64,000 nt of DNA from Pseudovibrio exalbescens (GCF_028737195.1 NZ_JAQZAJ010000001.1:310001-374000); one strand, 5' to 3'. Counted from the first letter of the stretch, positions 46,583 to 55,795 are shown. Made by a program: numbers and translations. The notes: generated from the letters alone by a model not told the origin.

Positions 46583-46924
46583 ATGCAGCCGGAAACCCAT
46601 TCCTTTCCCGTTCTTGCCAATCTCAAGCACAACGGCAAGCATTTTGCCAAGGGCGATGAGATCGAGATGACCGCCGCCCAGGCGAAAACGCTACAGACAC
46701 TCGGCGTGTTGGGAGACCCTGACGAGGACCGACCCGCGCTTTCTGCCGAGGAACGCCAGGAACTGATTTGTGAGGCCATTGCCGACCTGACGCCGGAGGC
46801 TGACTTCAACAAAGACGGCTCACCAAGCGTTAAGGCCGTCGAGCGGATCACAGGCTTTGATGTTTCTGCCGATGAGGTCAAAGCCGCGCACGCGGCATTG
46901 ATCGCGACCGCTGAAAACGCGTAG
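46583..46924 (+). CDS. Mu gp35-like head protein
   Basis: 113 aa from ATG 46583. N-terminal beta part (FPVLANLKHNGKHFAKGDEIEMTAAQAKTLQTLGVL) is the pattern of FluMu/Mu gp35; the C-terminal part (DGSPSVKAVERITGFDVSADEVKAAHAAL) is a small HI1506-like helical domain. A minor head component, role unclear. Confidence 0.75.
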   Translation: MQPETHSFPVLANLKHNGKHFAKGDEIEMTAAQAKTLQTLGVLGDPDEDRPALSAEERQELICEAIADLTPEADFNKDGSPSVKAVERITGFDVSADEVKAAHAALIATAENA

Positions 46925-46942
46925 GCAGGAGCGTTAGTTACG

Positions 46943-47413
46943 ATGGCAAGCCTGCGCTTTCTAACGATTGATGAGTTCATCCTGACACATGACGAGAGCA
47001 ATTTGCTCTCCCTTGCCGGGATTGGCGGACCGAACTCTGTTGGCGGTCGAACGCTGGACCGCGCCCGTCTGGAAGCGCAGCTTGCCCGCGCCGAGGCCAT
47101 GGCGTCCGGCTATCTTTATAGCCGCTATCCAGCTTTGAAAACGATCACGCCAGACCAGGCTCCTGAAGCCTTGAAGGGCGTGATCTCGGATCTAGCGATC
47201 TACTACCTGCGAGACCGGATCCACCATACGAACGCGGTTGAGGAAGAAACCCGCAATCGCTATCGGGACTGCCTGTCCTGGCTCAAAGATGTTCAAGCGG
47301 GCCGGGTCTCTCTGGGCTTGAGCGATGGCGGCGAAGCGGAACATCACTCTGGATCCATAGCCGCCGACTTTGGTGAAGGGCGCGCGGACAAAGTACTGGA
47401 GGGGTATCAATGA
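46943..47413 (+). CDS. DUF1320 head-tail connector protein (Mu gp36)
   Basis: 156 aa. FLTIDEFILTHDESNLLSLAG, ARAEAMASGYLYSRYP and VISDLAIYYLRDRIHHTNAVEEETRNRYRDCLSWLKDVQAGRVSLG are typical of DUF1320. It should form the adaptor ring below the portal. Confidence 0.88.
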   Translation: MASLRFLTIDEFILTHDESNLLSLAGIGGPNSVGGRTLDRARLEAQLARAEAMASGYLYSRYPALKTITPDQAPEALKGVISDLAIYYLRDRIHHTNAVEEETRNRYRDCLSWLKDVQAGRVSLGLSDGGEAEHHSGSIAADFGEGRADKVLEGYQ

Positions 47414-47871
47414 CGTTGATTGAACGTCTCCAGAACCAGATCGTTGAACGGCTCAAGCTCTACTTGCCGTCTGTAGCGCATGTAGACGGGTTCCCTTCCA
47501 AGCCGGAAGAGTTTGACCTTGCCAACTTTCAGATGGCAGCTCTGGTTCACTACGGAGGATCCCGTTACTCAAGCGACAATGGGCTGAACAACGCCACCCA
47601 AAGCCGTCAAATGCGCTTTGTTGTCGCCCTGAGTTTTACCAGCCTGAATGGCGAACATGGCGCTTATGTGTGTCTCGAACGGTGTCGAGCTGCACTTCAA
47701 AATTACCCGTTGGCAGGCTCCACCCCTTTGATGATGGAGCGTGAGGACCTTGTGGACCAAGCACCTGGCTTGTGGCGCTGGCAAATCGAGGTGAGCTGCC
47801 TTGTGCGTAGCGTTTCCGAACACCAAGGACCGCAACGTCCGGTCCCTTCAATTCCACGACAGGAGGACTAG
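47410..47871 (+). CDS. DUF1834 tail completion protein (Mu gp37)
   Basis: 153 aa, ATGA-coupled to gp36. DUF1834 layout: LIERLQNQIVERLKLYLPSVAHVDGFP, RQMRFVVALSFTSLNGEHGAYVCLERCRAALQNYPLAG, then GLWRWQIEVSC. Head-tail joining. Confidence 0.85.
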   Translation: MTLIERLQNQIVERLKLYLPSVAHVDGFPSKPEEFDLANFQMAALVHYGGSRYSSDNGLNNATQSRQMRFVVALSFTSLNGEHGAYVCLERCRAALQNYPLAGSTPLMMEREDLVDQAPGLWRWQIEVSCLVRSVSEHQGPQRPVPSIPRQED

Positions 47872-47874
47872 AGC

Positions 47875-48102
47875 ATGAGCGCTCATGACCAGATACCGGC
47901 CGAGTTTTCTGACTTCGTCTACAGCGGCCCGATCCAGTCGGTTCAGCTTAAGGCGAAGGGCGAAAACGGAGAGCACACGGTCTTTTTTGAAGGCACGTTT
48001 TTCCCTGGCAAGACATACACACTGCCCACAAACCACCCAACAATAAGCGCTTGGGTATGTGGCGGCATCTTGAAGACTGCGATGGAGAAGGCCAATGGCT
48101 GA
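47875..48102 (+). CDS. Small tail-region protein at the gp38 position
   Basis: 75 aa between gp37 and the sheath gene, the place of Mu gp38. A mostly beta sequence (IQSVQLKAKGENGEHTVFFEGTFFPGKTYTLPTNHP) that does not show the usual DUF2635 signature. Overlaps the sheath start by 8 bp. Role unknown. Confidence 0.65.
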   Translation: MSAHDQIPAEFSDFVYSGPIQSVQLKAKGENGEHTVFFEGTFFPGKTYTLPTNHPTISAWVCGGILKTAMEKANG

Positions 48103-49402
48103 ACGAATTTTTGGCGCTGAAATTGTAGATGCCAATGAAGATGGCGTTCTTGTTCGCGAGTTGAAGGCCGCCACTGCGTTTATCGTCGGCACTGCGCCAA
48201 TTCATGAAGTGCACGACACGCCCGAAGAGCAGGCCAAATATGTCAACCGCCCCATCTTGATCCGGCGAGAAGCGGACATAGCAAAGCTGTTTGGTCCTTT
48301 CCGGGAGGGCTACACCCTGCCGCAAAAGCTTCGGGCCATGTTCAAGCAGGCAAGAACTCGCGGGATTGGAACCATCTGTGTTGTCAACGTATTCGACCCG
48401 CAACAGCACAAGGACGATGCCGACCAGCCCGATCCAAGTAAGGTCGATCAACTGGATATCATTGGTGCATTTGATGCCACTGGCAAGCCCAGCGGCTTGA
48501 AGTTAGCCTATTCGTGTTATCAGCGTTTTGGTTGGTTTCCCAAAAACATCGCAGCGCCTGGCTTTGACGGCCTACCTGGTGTGCGCGCTGAAATGGCGGC
48601 GATCTGTGCACGTATTCGCGCCCGCTGCTATTGGGATGCGCCATATGGCGTCACCCTTCAGCAATTGCAGGAAGCTCGTGGGCCAATGGGATCCTTTGAC
48701 TTCCAGACCAATGACACGCGGGTCAATCTCTGTTGGCCAATGATGGAGACAGTCAATCTTGATGAAACCTCGGATCAAGCTGGCAAGGTCATCCCAGATC
48801 ACTACTCAGCCTATCTGATGGGTATCGTACTCATGAGCGTGATGGAATATGGCTACCACCACAGCCCCTCCAACCGCCCCATTAAAGGGATTGAAGGCGC
48901 AGCACAGGATGTTCTGTACGTACCGGGTGATGGGTCCAGTGACACACAAGTCACCCGCTCAAATGGTATCATCTCGGTAGAAGAGCGGTTCGGCAAAGGT
49001 CCTCATACCTCGGGGAACCGCAATGCTGGTTACCCAACCCAAACATCCATGCTCACCTTCTTTCACGCCCAGTACACCCAGGATGTTCTTGATGAAGCCA
49101 TCCTTCACTTTCTGGATGAAAAGAAGGATCGCAATGGCTCACTGGCGCGTATTGAGCAAGTTGAAGACGCTATCAATGCTTGGGGTATTGCCAAGACAGG
49201 GGGCAATGATCCTGAGCTCTCCGGGTTCAGGTTTGCCTTTGATCGCGAGAAGATGAGCGCCGCCTATGCAGCCGATGGCTGGTATCACTACACGCTTGAG
49301 TTCGCTCCAATCGGTATCATGGAAACAATCACCGTGCGCCGTTCCATCAACATCAATCTTCTGGCCGATGCACTGGGTTTGGCCCAGTCTGAAGCGGCCT
49401 AA
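48095..49402 (+). CDS. Contractile tail sheath protein
   Basis: 435 aa. Sheath family (Mu gpL/P2 FI): N-terminal FGAEIVDANEDGVLVRELKAATAFIVGTAP, insertion domain, and the C-terminal subtilisin-like sheath domain (GNRNAGYPTQTSMLTFFHAQYTQDVLDEAILHFLDEKKD; ending GWYHYTLEFAPIGIMETITVRRSININLLADAL). Shows that the phage is a myovirus. Confidence 0.93.
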   Translation: MAERIFGAEIVDANEDGVLVRELKAATAFIVGTAPIHEVHDTPEEQAKYVNRPILIRREADIAKLFGPFREGYTLPQKLRAMFKQARTRGIGTICVVNVFDPQQHKDDADQPDPSKVDQLDIIGAFDATGKPSGLKLAYSCYQRFGWFPKNIAAPGFDGLPGVRAEMAAICARIRARCYWDAPYGVTLQQLQEARGPMGSFDFQTNDTRVNLCWPMMETVNLDETSDQAGKVIPDHYSAYLMGIVLMSVMEYGYHHSPSNRPIKGIEGAAQDVLYVPGDGSSDTQVTRSNGIISVEERFGKGPHTSGNRNAGYPTQTSMLTFFHAQYTQDVLDEAILHFLDEKKDRNGSLARIEQVEDAINAWGIAKTGGNDPELSGFRFAFDREKMSAAYAADGWYHYTLEFAPIGIMETITVRRSININLLADALGLAQSEAA

Positions 49403-49426
49403 GTGGCTAAGAGAAAGGGATAGCGC

Positions 49427-49948
49427 ATGGCAGATTATCGCGGTCGCTTCGGGCAAATCACCAATGCTGAAATCTATTTGGGTGACAACACGCTTGTGGG
49501 TCTGGCCAAGACTTTCAAGATGCCAAAGATTGAGTGGAAGACGGTCGATATTGAAACGCTGGGACAGGTAGCCGTTTACAAGGCACCGACCCGAACGCTG
49601 GAAGCACTCACTGGTGAGCTCACCATGAGCAGTGTCGATCCCGAGCTTCAAGAAGCGTTTTTAAATCCAACGGTCACCCACACACTTCAGCTGCACAAGT
49701 ATGTGGATGTCAATGGTTCGGAAGGAGCCGACTTGGAGCGCTCATATACGCTCGTCACTGTCATTCAGGCGCGCTTCTTCGGTCATGAACTTGGTGAGAG
49801 CAAGAATGGGGATGCGGAAGAGCAAACCCACGAAATGTCTATCTCCCGTTTGGTGCAGCGCATTCATGACAGCAATCAGCCCTTGATTGAAGTTGACGTG
49901 TTTGCAAGCTCGGTTCGGAACTCTTCCGGCGAGATGTGGCGCAGATAA
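49427..49948 (+). CDS. Tail tube protein (P2 FII-like)
   Basis: 173 aa. NAEIYLGDNTLVGLAKTFKMPKIEWKTVDIETLGQVAVYKAPTRTLEALTGELTMSSVDPEL is the P2 FII major tail tube pattern rather than Mu gpM. From here the tail genes are P2-like. A strong terminator follows. Confidence 0.9.
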   Translation: MADYRGRFGQITNAEIYLGDNTLVGLAKTFKMPKIEWKTVDIETLGQVAVYKAPTRTLEALTGELTMSSVDPELQEAFLNPTVTHTLQLHKYVDVNGSEGADLERSYTLVTVIQARFFGHELGESKNGDAEEQTHEMSISRLVQRIHDSNQPLIEVDVFASSVRNSSGEMWRR

Positions 49949-49979
49949 GCGCATAACGGTCAATGTAGACCGCGACCTT

Positions 49980-50016
49980 AAGCCCTCCGTGCTCCTCCCG
50001 CGCGGGGGGCTTTTTT
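49980..50016 (+). terminator. Intrinsic terminator after the tail tube gene
   Basis: AAGCCCTCC (49980-49988) pairs with GGGGGGCTT (50004-50012) including one T-G pair, followed by TTTTTT (50011-50016). It should lower expression of the tail chaperone and tape measure relative to sheath and tube, a normal stoichiometric need. Confidence 0.85.
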
Positions 50017-50052
50017 GTTGTCTAACGCAAAACCCATTCTGCGAGGTGCGCC

Positions 50053-50433
50053 ATGAAGAAGATTGAAGAAAACACAGTCACAACACCGGAGACGCCGGGT
50101 GTTATCGCAAAGCTTAAAGCCTACCGGACCGCCAATGACGGTACCGAGAGCTTTGTACTTCCGGAGACACGGGTGGACGTGACGTTTCCCAAGTTCCGCA
50201 AGCATGGTGCCTGGACGCGCGCACTGTCGCTGGCCAAGAACAAGATTGGCCGGGCTCAAATCCTCTACATTTGCAACATTTGCCAGTTTGACGGCGAGAA
50301 AATCACCGAGGCCGATTGGAATGCCTATATCCCGGACACCGATGGCAATGCCTTGTTGGCAGAAATCTTCGGCGGCCCTGATGAAGACCTTGAAGAGGAC
50401 GATGAGGGAAACGGGAGCACGGCAGCGGCTTAG
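50053..50433 (+). CDS. Tail assembly chaperone, short form (gpE-like)
   Basis: 126 aa. SFVLPETRVDVTFPKFRKHGAWTRALSLAKNK and the acidic C-terminal end identify the phage tail assembly chaperone family (P2 gpE/Mu gp41 position). It binds the tape measure before tube growth. Near the 3' end the heptamer G GGA AAC allows a -1 shift into the downstream frame. Confidence 0.88.
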   Translation: MKKIEENTVTTPETPGVIAKLKAYRTANDGTESFVLPETRVDVTFPKFRKHGAWTRALSLAKNKIGRAQILYICNICQFDGEKITEADWNAYIPDTDGNALLAEIFGGPDEDLEEDDEGNGSTAAA

Positions 50434-50606
50434 CGCTGTCAACGCTTGCCTGTCACACATACATGGTCAATCGGGGCTGGTCCCCCGGTTACCTGGATGA
50501 TCTGAGCGAAGTCGAGTTCCTCTCTCACTTTGACGAGCAAGTCACTCTTGATGAGGCACGAGCAGAAGCCGAAAGGAAAGCTGTTGAGGCTGCGTCTCGG
50601 CGGTAG
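50406..50606 (+). CDS. -1 frameshift extension of the tail assembly chaperone (gpE'-like)
   Basis: The slippery heptamer G GGA AAC (50406-50412) sits in the chaperone frame. After a -1 slip the frame runs to TAG 50604, adding about 65 residues that include VNRGWSPGYLDDLSEVEFLSHFDEQV, the typical pattern of the distal chaperone part. An ATG at 50463 could also start a 47-aa separate protein. Position directly before the tape measure is as in lambda G/GT and P2 E/E'. Confidence 0.75.
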   Translation, partial: GKREHGSGLALSTLACHTYMVNRGWSPGYLDDLSEVEFLSHFDEQVTLDEARAEAERKAVEAASRR

Positions 50607-50620
50607 ATGGGGAGATTGCA

Positions 50621-53359
50621 ATGCGTCTTGGCATTACCGCTGAGTTTAAGGATCGCGCATCAAAAAAGATGCGGCGTCTGCTGGCTTTCAACACCCGGAT
50701 GGAAAAGCAGCTCAAGGCTCAGGAAAAGCTTCAAAAGGGACAACTGAAGTCATCTGAGAAGCAGGTCAAGACCACTCAAAAACTCGAGAAAGCGACAGGC
50801 CAAACAGCTCAGGCCACCGCCAAGGTGGCCAAGGCTCAACAAAAGGCGGCTCAAAGCGCGAAAGCGGTTGCGCGAGGGATAAATGATACCGCCCGCCAGG
50901 CAGAACGCTCTCGATATGCCATGAGCCGGTTTGTTGGCAAAACCGGAGAAGCGGTGCGCAAAGCCGCGCTGCTTTCTCGCGCCCTCGGCAAGGTCAAGGC
51001 TCAGGCAAACAAGATCCGCTCCGGAGGTAATCTCATCAGGGGCGGTGCGGGAAAGATCGGTCGAGGTTTGGCTCTTGGTGCTGGTCTTTATGCTGGGGCT
51101 TCAGGGCTAGCCGGTGGCGCAGCAGGAGCCGTGATTGGCCCAGCCGCGCAGATTGAAAACTATCAGATCCAACTCAATGCTCTGGAGGGATCAGCGGAGC
51201 GAGGTCGAAGGGCATTGGAGTGGGTTAGAAACTTCGCTGTTACCACGCCGCTCGAAACGAATGATGTCATCGAATCCTACGCAAAATTAAAGGCATTCGG
51301 GATTGATCCTACGAATGGGTCTTTGCTCGCGCTCACGGACACAATGGCGATGAACGGCGGTAATGCAGAGTATCTGCAGGGCGTCATTATGGCCGTTGGT
51401 CAATCTTGGACTAAGGGGAAGCTGCAAGGTGAGGAAGCCATGCAGCTCCTGGAACGAGGGATTCCTGTATGGGACATGCTTTCGGACGCAACCGGAAAAT
51501 CCGCCTCAGAGCTCATGAAAATGGCGTCCAACGGAGAGTTGGGGCGTGACGTCATTTCAAAGCTTGTTGAGCTCATGGGACAGCGGGCCGTTGGCGCTTC
51601 GGAAAAAATGTCTCGCACCTGGGACGGTATGATGTCCAACATGCGCCAGCATTGGTTCGATTTTCGAGTTCTCATTGCGGACGCAGGTGTCTTTGACTGG
51701 GCGAAGGACAAGCTTCAAGGGTTTCTGGATACGCTCAACCAAATGAAGGCCGATGGATCTCTGCTCCAACTCGCCGAAGAAATCAGTGCCAACATCATTT
51801 CCGGCTTGCAAAGCCTTTGGGCCTTTGGAGTGGAAGCGTCGAAGGTGCTGCAAGAAGTCGGATCCTGGCTGTCATACGCCGCGGATGCTCTTGGTGGGTG
51901 GAACAACCTTATTGGCATCCTAATCGCAATGCCGGTTCTGTCTGCGCTCACAAGCATAGCAACCGGGCTTGTTTCTCTTGGTGCGGGACTTGTGACCTTG
52001 GGCGGCGGAATTCTCGCGGTCGGTTGGCCGATCCTTGCCATTGTTGCTGTGGTAGCGGTTTTGGCTGCTGCCGCATGGCTCATCTATGACAACTGGGATG
52101 TGGTTTCAAAGTGGCTGGTTGGCGCCTGGGAATGGATGCAACAAGCCGCAGGCGCACTATGGGACTACCTTGAAACTGCATTCTCCTGGACGCCCCTTGG
52201 CATCATCATCAACAACTGGAGTGCCGTTGAGGCGTGGCTTGGTCAGCTTTGGCAGGGCATCAAGCAAACTGCGGACCTCACTTGGGAAGGCCTGAAAACA
52301 CTGTTTTCATGGACCCCGCTCGGCATGATCATCAGCAACTGGGGCGAAATCAGCACGTGGTTCACCCAGTTCTGGGCAGACCTTTCGGCTCTTGTCTCAA
52401 ACTGGAAGTGGCCAGAATTACCTGCTCTGGATCTTCCGAGCTTCGATGAAATCCGGGAAAGCCTGACTTACTTCTTCTCTCTGGACTGGCTTCCTGAGTG
52501 GGAATGGCCTGAGATCCCTCTGCCTGAACTGCCCGACATAGGCGGCATGATTGAGAACATGGCGCAAAGCGCCGGGGCGGCCTGGAACAAGGTCACCAGC
52601 CTGTTCGGTGATGATGACGCTGTTACCATCGCGGCTCGAGATCCAGCTAGCCTTGAGCGTGCCAATGCCGCTGCACAGAAACTGCAAGGAACACTTAGCG
52701 CGGTCGCCGCAATCGATGTTGGTTCGGCCATGTCCAAACTTAACTCCCTGCGAGAGTTCGCAGTTGGGATTCCAGACCTGATGCGCGGTGTCATCGCCTC
52801 GCTGGAAGCTCGATTGGATAGCCTCGACTTTGCGCGCCATGGCCGAAGGATGATGGAGACCATTGCCGCCGGGATGCGTTCACGCGCTCATTTGCTGGTT
52901 GACGAGATGCGCCGGGTTACCCAAACCCTTCGAGATCATTTGCCTTCTTCTCCCGCGAAATTGGGACCGCTCTCGGATATCCATCGGCTCAAGTTCGGGG
53001 AAACCATTGCCGCATCCATCAAGCCTGCTCCTATGGTGAATGCCATGCGCAAGGCCGCAGCGGCGACTATGACTGCAGCAACGCTTTCAACCGCATCGGT
53101 TTCGCCATCTTTGGCGGCGTCCGCACCGCAGGGCATCACGCCTCCGTCTCAAGCACTTCAGGCAGCTGGTGGACCCAGCGCAATGGGAGCAGCAGCCCCT
53201 GGCGGAACCATATCCGTCACCTTCAGCCCCACGATCACGATAGGCTCAGGAGCCTCACTTACGGAGGATGACATTGTCGCCGTCCTGGAGGAGCAGGCCG
53301 ACCGCATGGTTGACCTCATTGAACAGAAACTTGCTGAGCGGCGGAGGCTTGAGTTCTAG
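50621..53359 (+). CDS. Tail tape measure protein
   Basis: 912 aa. Residues about 10-110 are a Lys/Gln/Ala-rich coiled coil; the TMP core (LNALEGSAERGRRALEWVRNFAVTTPLETNDVIESYAKLKAFG) spans about 180-350 as in Mu/P2 TMPs; hydrophobic segments lie at about 425-490. Two imperfect copies of FSWTPLGxIIxNW stand about 42 residues apart (about 518-570). With roughly 1.5 angstrom of tail per residue, a tail near 135 nm is expected. Confidence 0.93.
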   Translation: MRLGITAEFKDRASKKMRRLLAFNTRMEKQLKAQEKLQKGQLKSSEKQVKTTQKLEKATGQTAQATAKVAKAQQKAAQSAKAVARGINDTARQAERSRYAMSRFVGKTGEAVRKAALLSRALGKVKAQANKIRSGGNLIRGGAGKIGRGLALGAGLYAGASGLAGGAAGAVIGPAAQIENYQIQLNALEGSAERGRRALEWVRNFAVTTPLETNDVIESYAKLKAFGIDPTNGSLLALTDTMAMNGGNAEYLQGVIMAVGQSWTKGKLQGEEAMQLLERGIPVWDMLSDATGKSASELMKMASNGELGRDVISKLVELMGQRAVGASEKMSRTWDGMMSNMRQHWFDFRVLIADAGVFDWAKDKLQGFLDTLNQMKADGSLLQLAEEISANIISGLQSLWAFGVEASKVLQEVGSWLSYAADALGGWNNLIGILIAMPVLSALTSIATGLVSLGAGLVTLGGGILAVGWPILAIVAVVAVLAAAAWLIYDNWDVVSKWLVGAWEWMQQAAGALWDYLETAFSWTPLGIIINNWSAVEAWLGQLWQGIKQTADLTWEGLKTLFSWTPLGMIISNWGEISTWFTQFWADLSALVSNWKWPELPALDLPSFDEIRESLTYFFSLDWLPEWEWPEIPLPELPDIGGMIENMAQSAGAAWNKVTSLFGDDDAVTIAARDPASLERANAAAQKLQGTLSAVAAIDVGSAMSKLNSLREFAVGIPDLMRGVIASLEARLDSLDFARHGRRMMETIAAGMRSRAHLLVDEMRRVTQTLRDHLPSSPAKLGPLSDIHRLKFGETIAASIKPAPMVNAMRKAAAATMTAATLSTASVSPSLAASAPQGITPPSQALQAAGGPSAMGAAAPGGTISVTFSPTITIGSGASLTEDDIVAVLEEQADRMVDLIEQKLAERRRLEF

Positions 53360-53827
53360 ATGATTTTTGCACGCCTGGGGAACATTCAGTTGGGTACATC
53401 CAGCGTCATGGCTGGCCCAACAGCGGCAACTGAGACGCTTGTAAATGACTTCCATGAACACAAGGTAGTTCGCGGCAAGCCAGTTCCCCAACGCGGCGGC
53501 GAAGCACTTGATCGGCGCAGCTTCAGCTTTTTCTTTGACGAAAGCTTCTGCAATCCCGAAGCAGAGTATGCCCGCCTTGTTGCTGCAAAGATTGCTGGCG
53601 ACGTCATGCCTTTCATTCCTGGTGGCGGCGGCTTTAACGGCAAGAACTATTTCATCAAGCAGATCAAGGGCACCACTCACAAAACGAGCGTGAGCGGCCG
53701 CGTGGTTCGAATTGCGGCAACTCTTGAACTGGTTGAAGTGCCGAATGGCGCTCTCAGCATTGGGGCGACGGGTATTGCAGGCGCGGCGGTTGCACTGTTG
53801 AACCCCTTGTTGAAGAGGCTGCGCTGA
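53360..53827 (+). CDS. Tail protein gpU-like
   Basis: 155 aa. Starts MIFARLGNIQLGTSSVMAGP and contains EHKVVRGKPVPQRGGEALDRRSFSFFFDESFCNP, matching the P2 gpU family (tail completion/baseplate). ATG follows the TMP stop directly. Confidence 0.85.
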   Translation: MIFARLGNIQLGTSSVMAGPTAATETLVNDFHEHKVVRGKPVPQRGGEALDRRSFSFFFDESFCNPEAEYARLVAAKIAGDVMPFIPGGGGFNGKNYFIKQIKGTTHKTSVSGRVVRIAATLELVEVPNGALSIGATGIAGAAVALLNPLLKRLR

Positions 53828-54072
53828 TGACCAACACAACGGGCGACTATCTGGAACATGTTACCGAGCCGGGCGAGCGCTGGGATACCATCGCCTGGGC
53901 ATACTATCAGGATGCGGGGATGATGGAATTGCTGATAAAAGAGAACCGGCATCTCTTCCCCGGTGAAATCGCTCAGTTTCCAGCTATTTTGCCGCCTCGG
54001 TTACCCCTGCGCATTCCCGTCGTGGAACAAGCTCCTTTGGACGTGAACCTGCTGCCGCCGTGGAAGCGATAG
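53827..54072 (+). CDS. Tail protein gpX-like (LysM-like)
   Basis: 81 aa with YLEHVTEPGERWDTIAWAYYQDAGMMELLIKENRHL, the P2 gpX pattern, and a Pro-rich end. TGATG overlap with gpU. A small baseplate hub component. Confidence 0.88.
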   Translation: MTNTTGDYLEHVTEPGERWDTIAWAYYQDAGMMELLIKENRHLFPGEIAQFPAILPPRLPLRIPVVEQAPLDVNLLPPWKR

Positions 54073-54080
54073 AGGCCGCC

Positions 54081-55193
54081 ATGGATCTACGTGAGCCCTT
54101 CCTGTCTTTGCTGATCAACGGCACCGAGGTGGCGGCAAACCTTGCCCCGCACTTGTTGGAGTTCGCCTGGACAGATCACCTTCATGGGGCCGCAGACGAA
54201 GTCGCCGTCACTTTGCGCGACGATGCAGGCCTGTGGCGCGGGCCGTTGCGGCCTGAGCACGGTGACAAGGTCGTTGCATCCATCGGATATGTTGGTTTTC
54301 CGCCCATGCCCTGCGGAAATTTTGAAGTGGATGTACCCGAAGCGTCCGGTGCGCGCCTCAATGATCGGGTCAGCTTTCGGGCAACTTCAGCCTATTTCAG
54401 CGAAGAGCAACGCACCAGGAAGTCCAAGGCCTTTGAAAACACCACCTTGAAAAAGGTGATCTCCGAGATCGCCATGGAGCTGGGCTATGCCGTCTCGGGC
54501 AAAATTGAAGAAATCCCGTTCCAGTACAAGCGCCAGCGCCGCGAACGGAGCCTTCAGTTCTTGCGGCGACTTTCTGAAGACTACGGTTATTTCTTCACCA
54601 TCAAAGACAAACAGCTTGTGTTCCACAAACGCAAGGAACTGGAAGACAGAGCCCCGGTTCATCTTTTTGATCTGGTAGACGGCACCTCAATCATCAGGTG
54701 GCGGGCTAAGGATCAGACAGCCCAGACATTTGGCAAGGCCAAAGTCTCTTACCACCATAGTCAGAAGAAAAAGCTGATCACCGGTGAAGCGGAAGACCCT
54801 TCAGTTGCATCCGGCGACACGCTCACGATTGATGAACGTGTTGAGGATGAAGAGGAAGCAAAGAAGATTGCCGAGGCCCGTCTTGCCAAGGCGAACGAGG
54901 ACGGGTTGACGGCTTCCGTGATCCTTGTCGGTAACCCGCTGCTGATTGCGGGACAGGTTGTGGCGCTGGGGTCAACCTTTGGCAAGTATGCCGCGCTCTA
55001 TCTGGTGCACAAGGCGGTTCACAGGATCAAGCGCGGATCCTACACCACCGAATTAGAGCTGAAGGCCATTCGCAAGGATGGTGCTGTGAAGAAACAAGAC
55101 AGCGCAACAAGCAATACCAGTTCTGCCAGCAGCACGGGCCTGTTCTCCGGGCCTGTTCAAAATCTTTCCAGACCAGCAGGCGAGACGTATTAA
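54081..55193 (+). CDS. Baseplate hub protein gpD-like
   Basis: 370 aa from ATG 54081 (AGAGG 5 nt upstream; GTG 54060 would add 7 residues). P2 gpD/T4 gp27 family: FAWTDHLHGAADEVAVTLRDDAGLWRG, then RRERSLQFLRRLSEDYGYFFTIKDKQLVFH and the GDTLTIDERVEDEEEAKKIAEARLAKAN region. The Ser/Thr-rich C-terminal 30 residues look disordered. Confidence 0.9.
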   Translation: MDLREPFLSLLINGTEVAANLAPHLLEFAWTDHLHGAADEVAVTLRDDAGLWRGPLRPEHGDKVVASIGYVGFPPMPCGNFEVDVPEASGARLNDRVSFRATSAYFSEEQRTRKSKAFENTTLKKVISEIAMELGYAVSGKIEEIPFQYKRQRRERSLQFLRRLSEDYGYFFTIKDKQLVFHKRKELEDRAPVHLFDLVDGTSIIRWRAKDQTAQTFGKAKVSYHHSQKKKLITGEAEDPSVASGDTLTIDERVEDEEEAKKIAEARLAKANEDGLTASVILVGNPLLIAGQVVALGSTFGKYAALYLVHKAVHRIKRGSYTTELELKAIRKDGAVKKQDSATSNTSSASSTGLFSGPVQNLSRPAGETY

Positions 55194-55202
55194 GGAGGCT
55201 CC

Positions 55203-55712
55203 ATGTCCCGAGTAACCGATGGCGAAGCCACAAGCCCGTTCAAGCGCGGCATCATTAAAGAACATGGCGCGGGTGGCAGAGCGCGGGTGGCGTTCCAGGA
55301 TGAGGACGGCAATGCTTCAGCGTGGTTATCCGTCAGCCAGCGTAACACCAAAGGGCAAAAGAGCTACGACATTCCTGCGGTTGGCACGCAGGTGTGGTGC
55401 CTTCTGGATGCCTATGGAGAGGACGGAGTCATCGGCGGTGCGGTATGGTCCGACGAGGACGCGCCTCCTTCCGAAGATCCGAACATTACCCATGAAGTTT
55501 TCGGGCCGCTGGAGATCTTCATCAACAAGACCACGGGCGAAATGAAGATCAAAGGCGCGCCCAAGATTACGCTGGACGCAAGCCTGATCGAGTTGAAAGG
55601 TGTTGTGAAGATTGAAGGTGCCAGTGTCACCCACAACGGCAAGGAAGTGGGTGAAAAGCATGTTCACAGCGGCATTTTGCCGGGACCTGCCAATACAGGG
55701 CCGGTGGTTTAG
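55203..55712 (+). CDS. Baseplate spike protein gpV-like
   Basis: 169 aa. OB-fold domain (IIKEHGAGGRARVAFQDEDGNASAWLSVSQ; DIPAVGTQVWCLLDAYGEDGVIGGAVWSDEDAPP) and a C-terminal beta-helix with the end HNGKEVGEKHVHSGILPGPANTGPV, whose HxH motif binds iron in the P2 V apex. The membrane-piercing tip of the tail. Confidence 0.92.
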   Translation: MSRVTDGEATSPFKRGIIKEHGAGGRARVAFQDEDGNASAWLSVSQRNTKGQKSYDIPAVGTQVWCLLDAYGEDGVIGGAVWSDEDAPPSEDPNITHEVFGPLEIFINKTTGEMKIKGAPKITLDASLIELKGVVKIEGASVTHNGKEVGEKHVHSGILPGPANTGPVV

Positions 55713-55795
55713 ATCAGCAATACACGACATGAACTATAAAGTTGTTTTTATATCAACATGACTCATCTAGGGTTTAAAAAACTTTTGAGGGCGGA

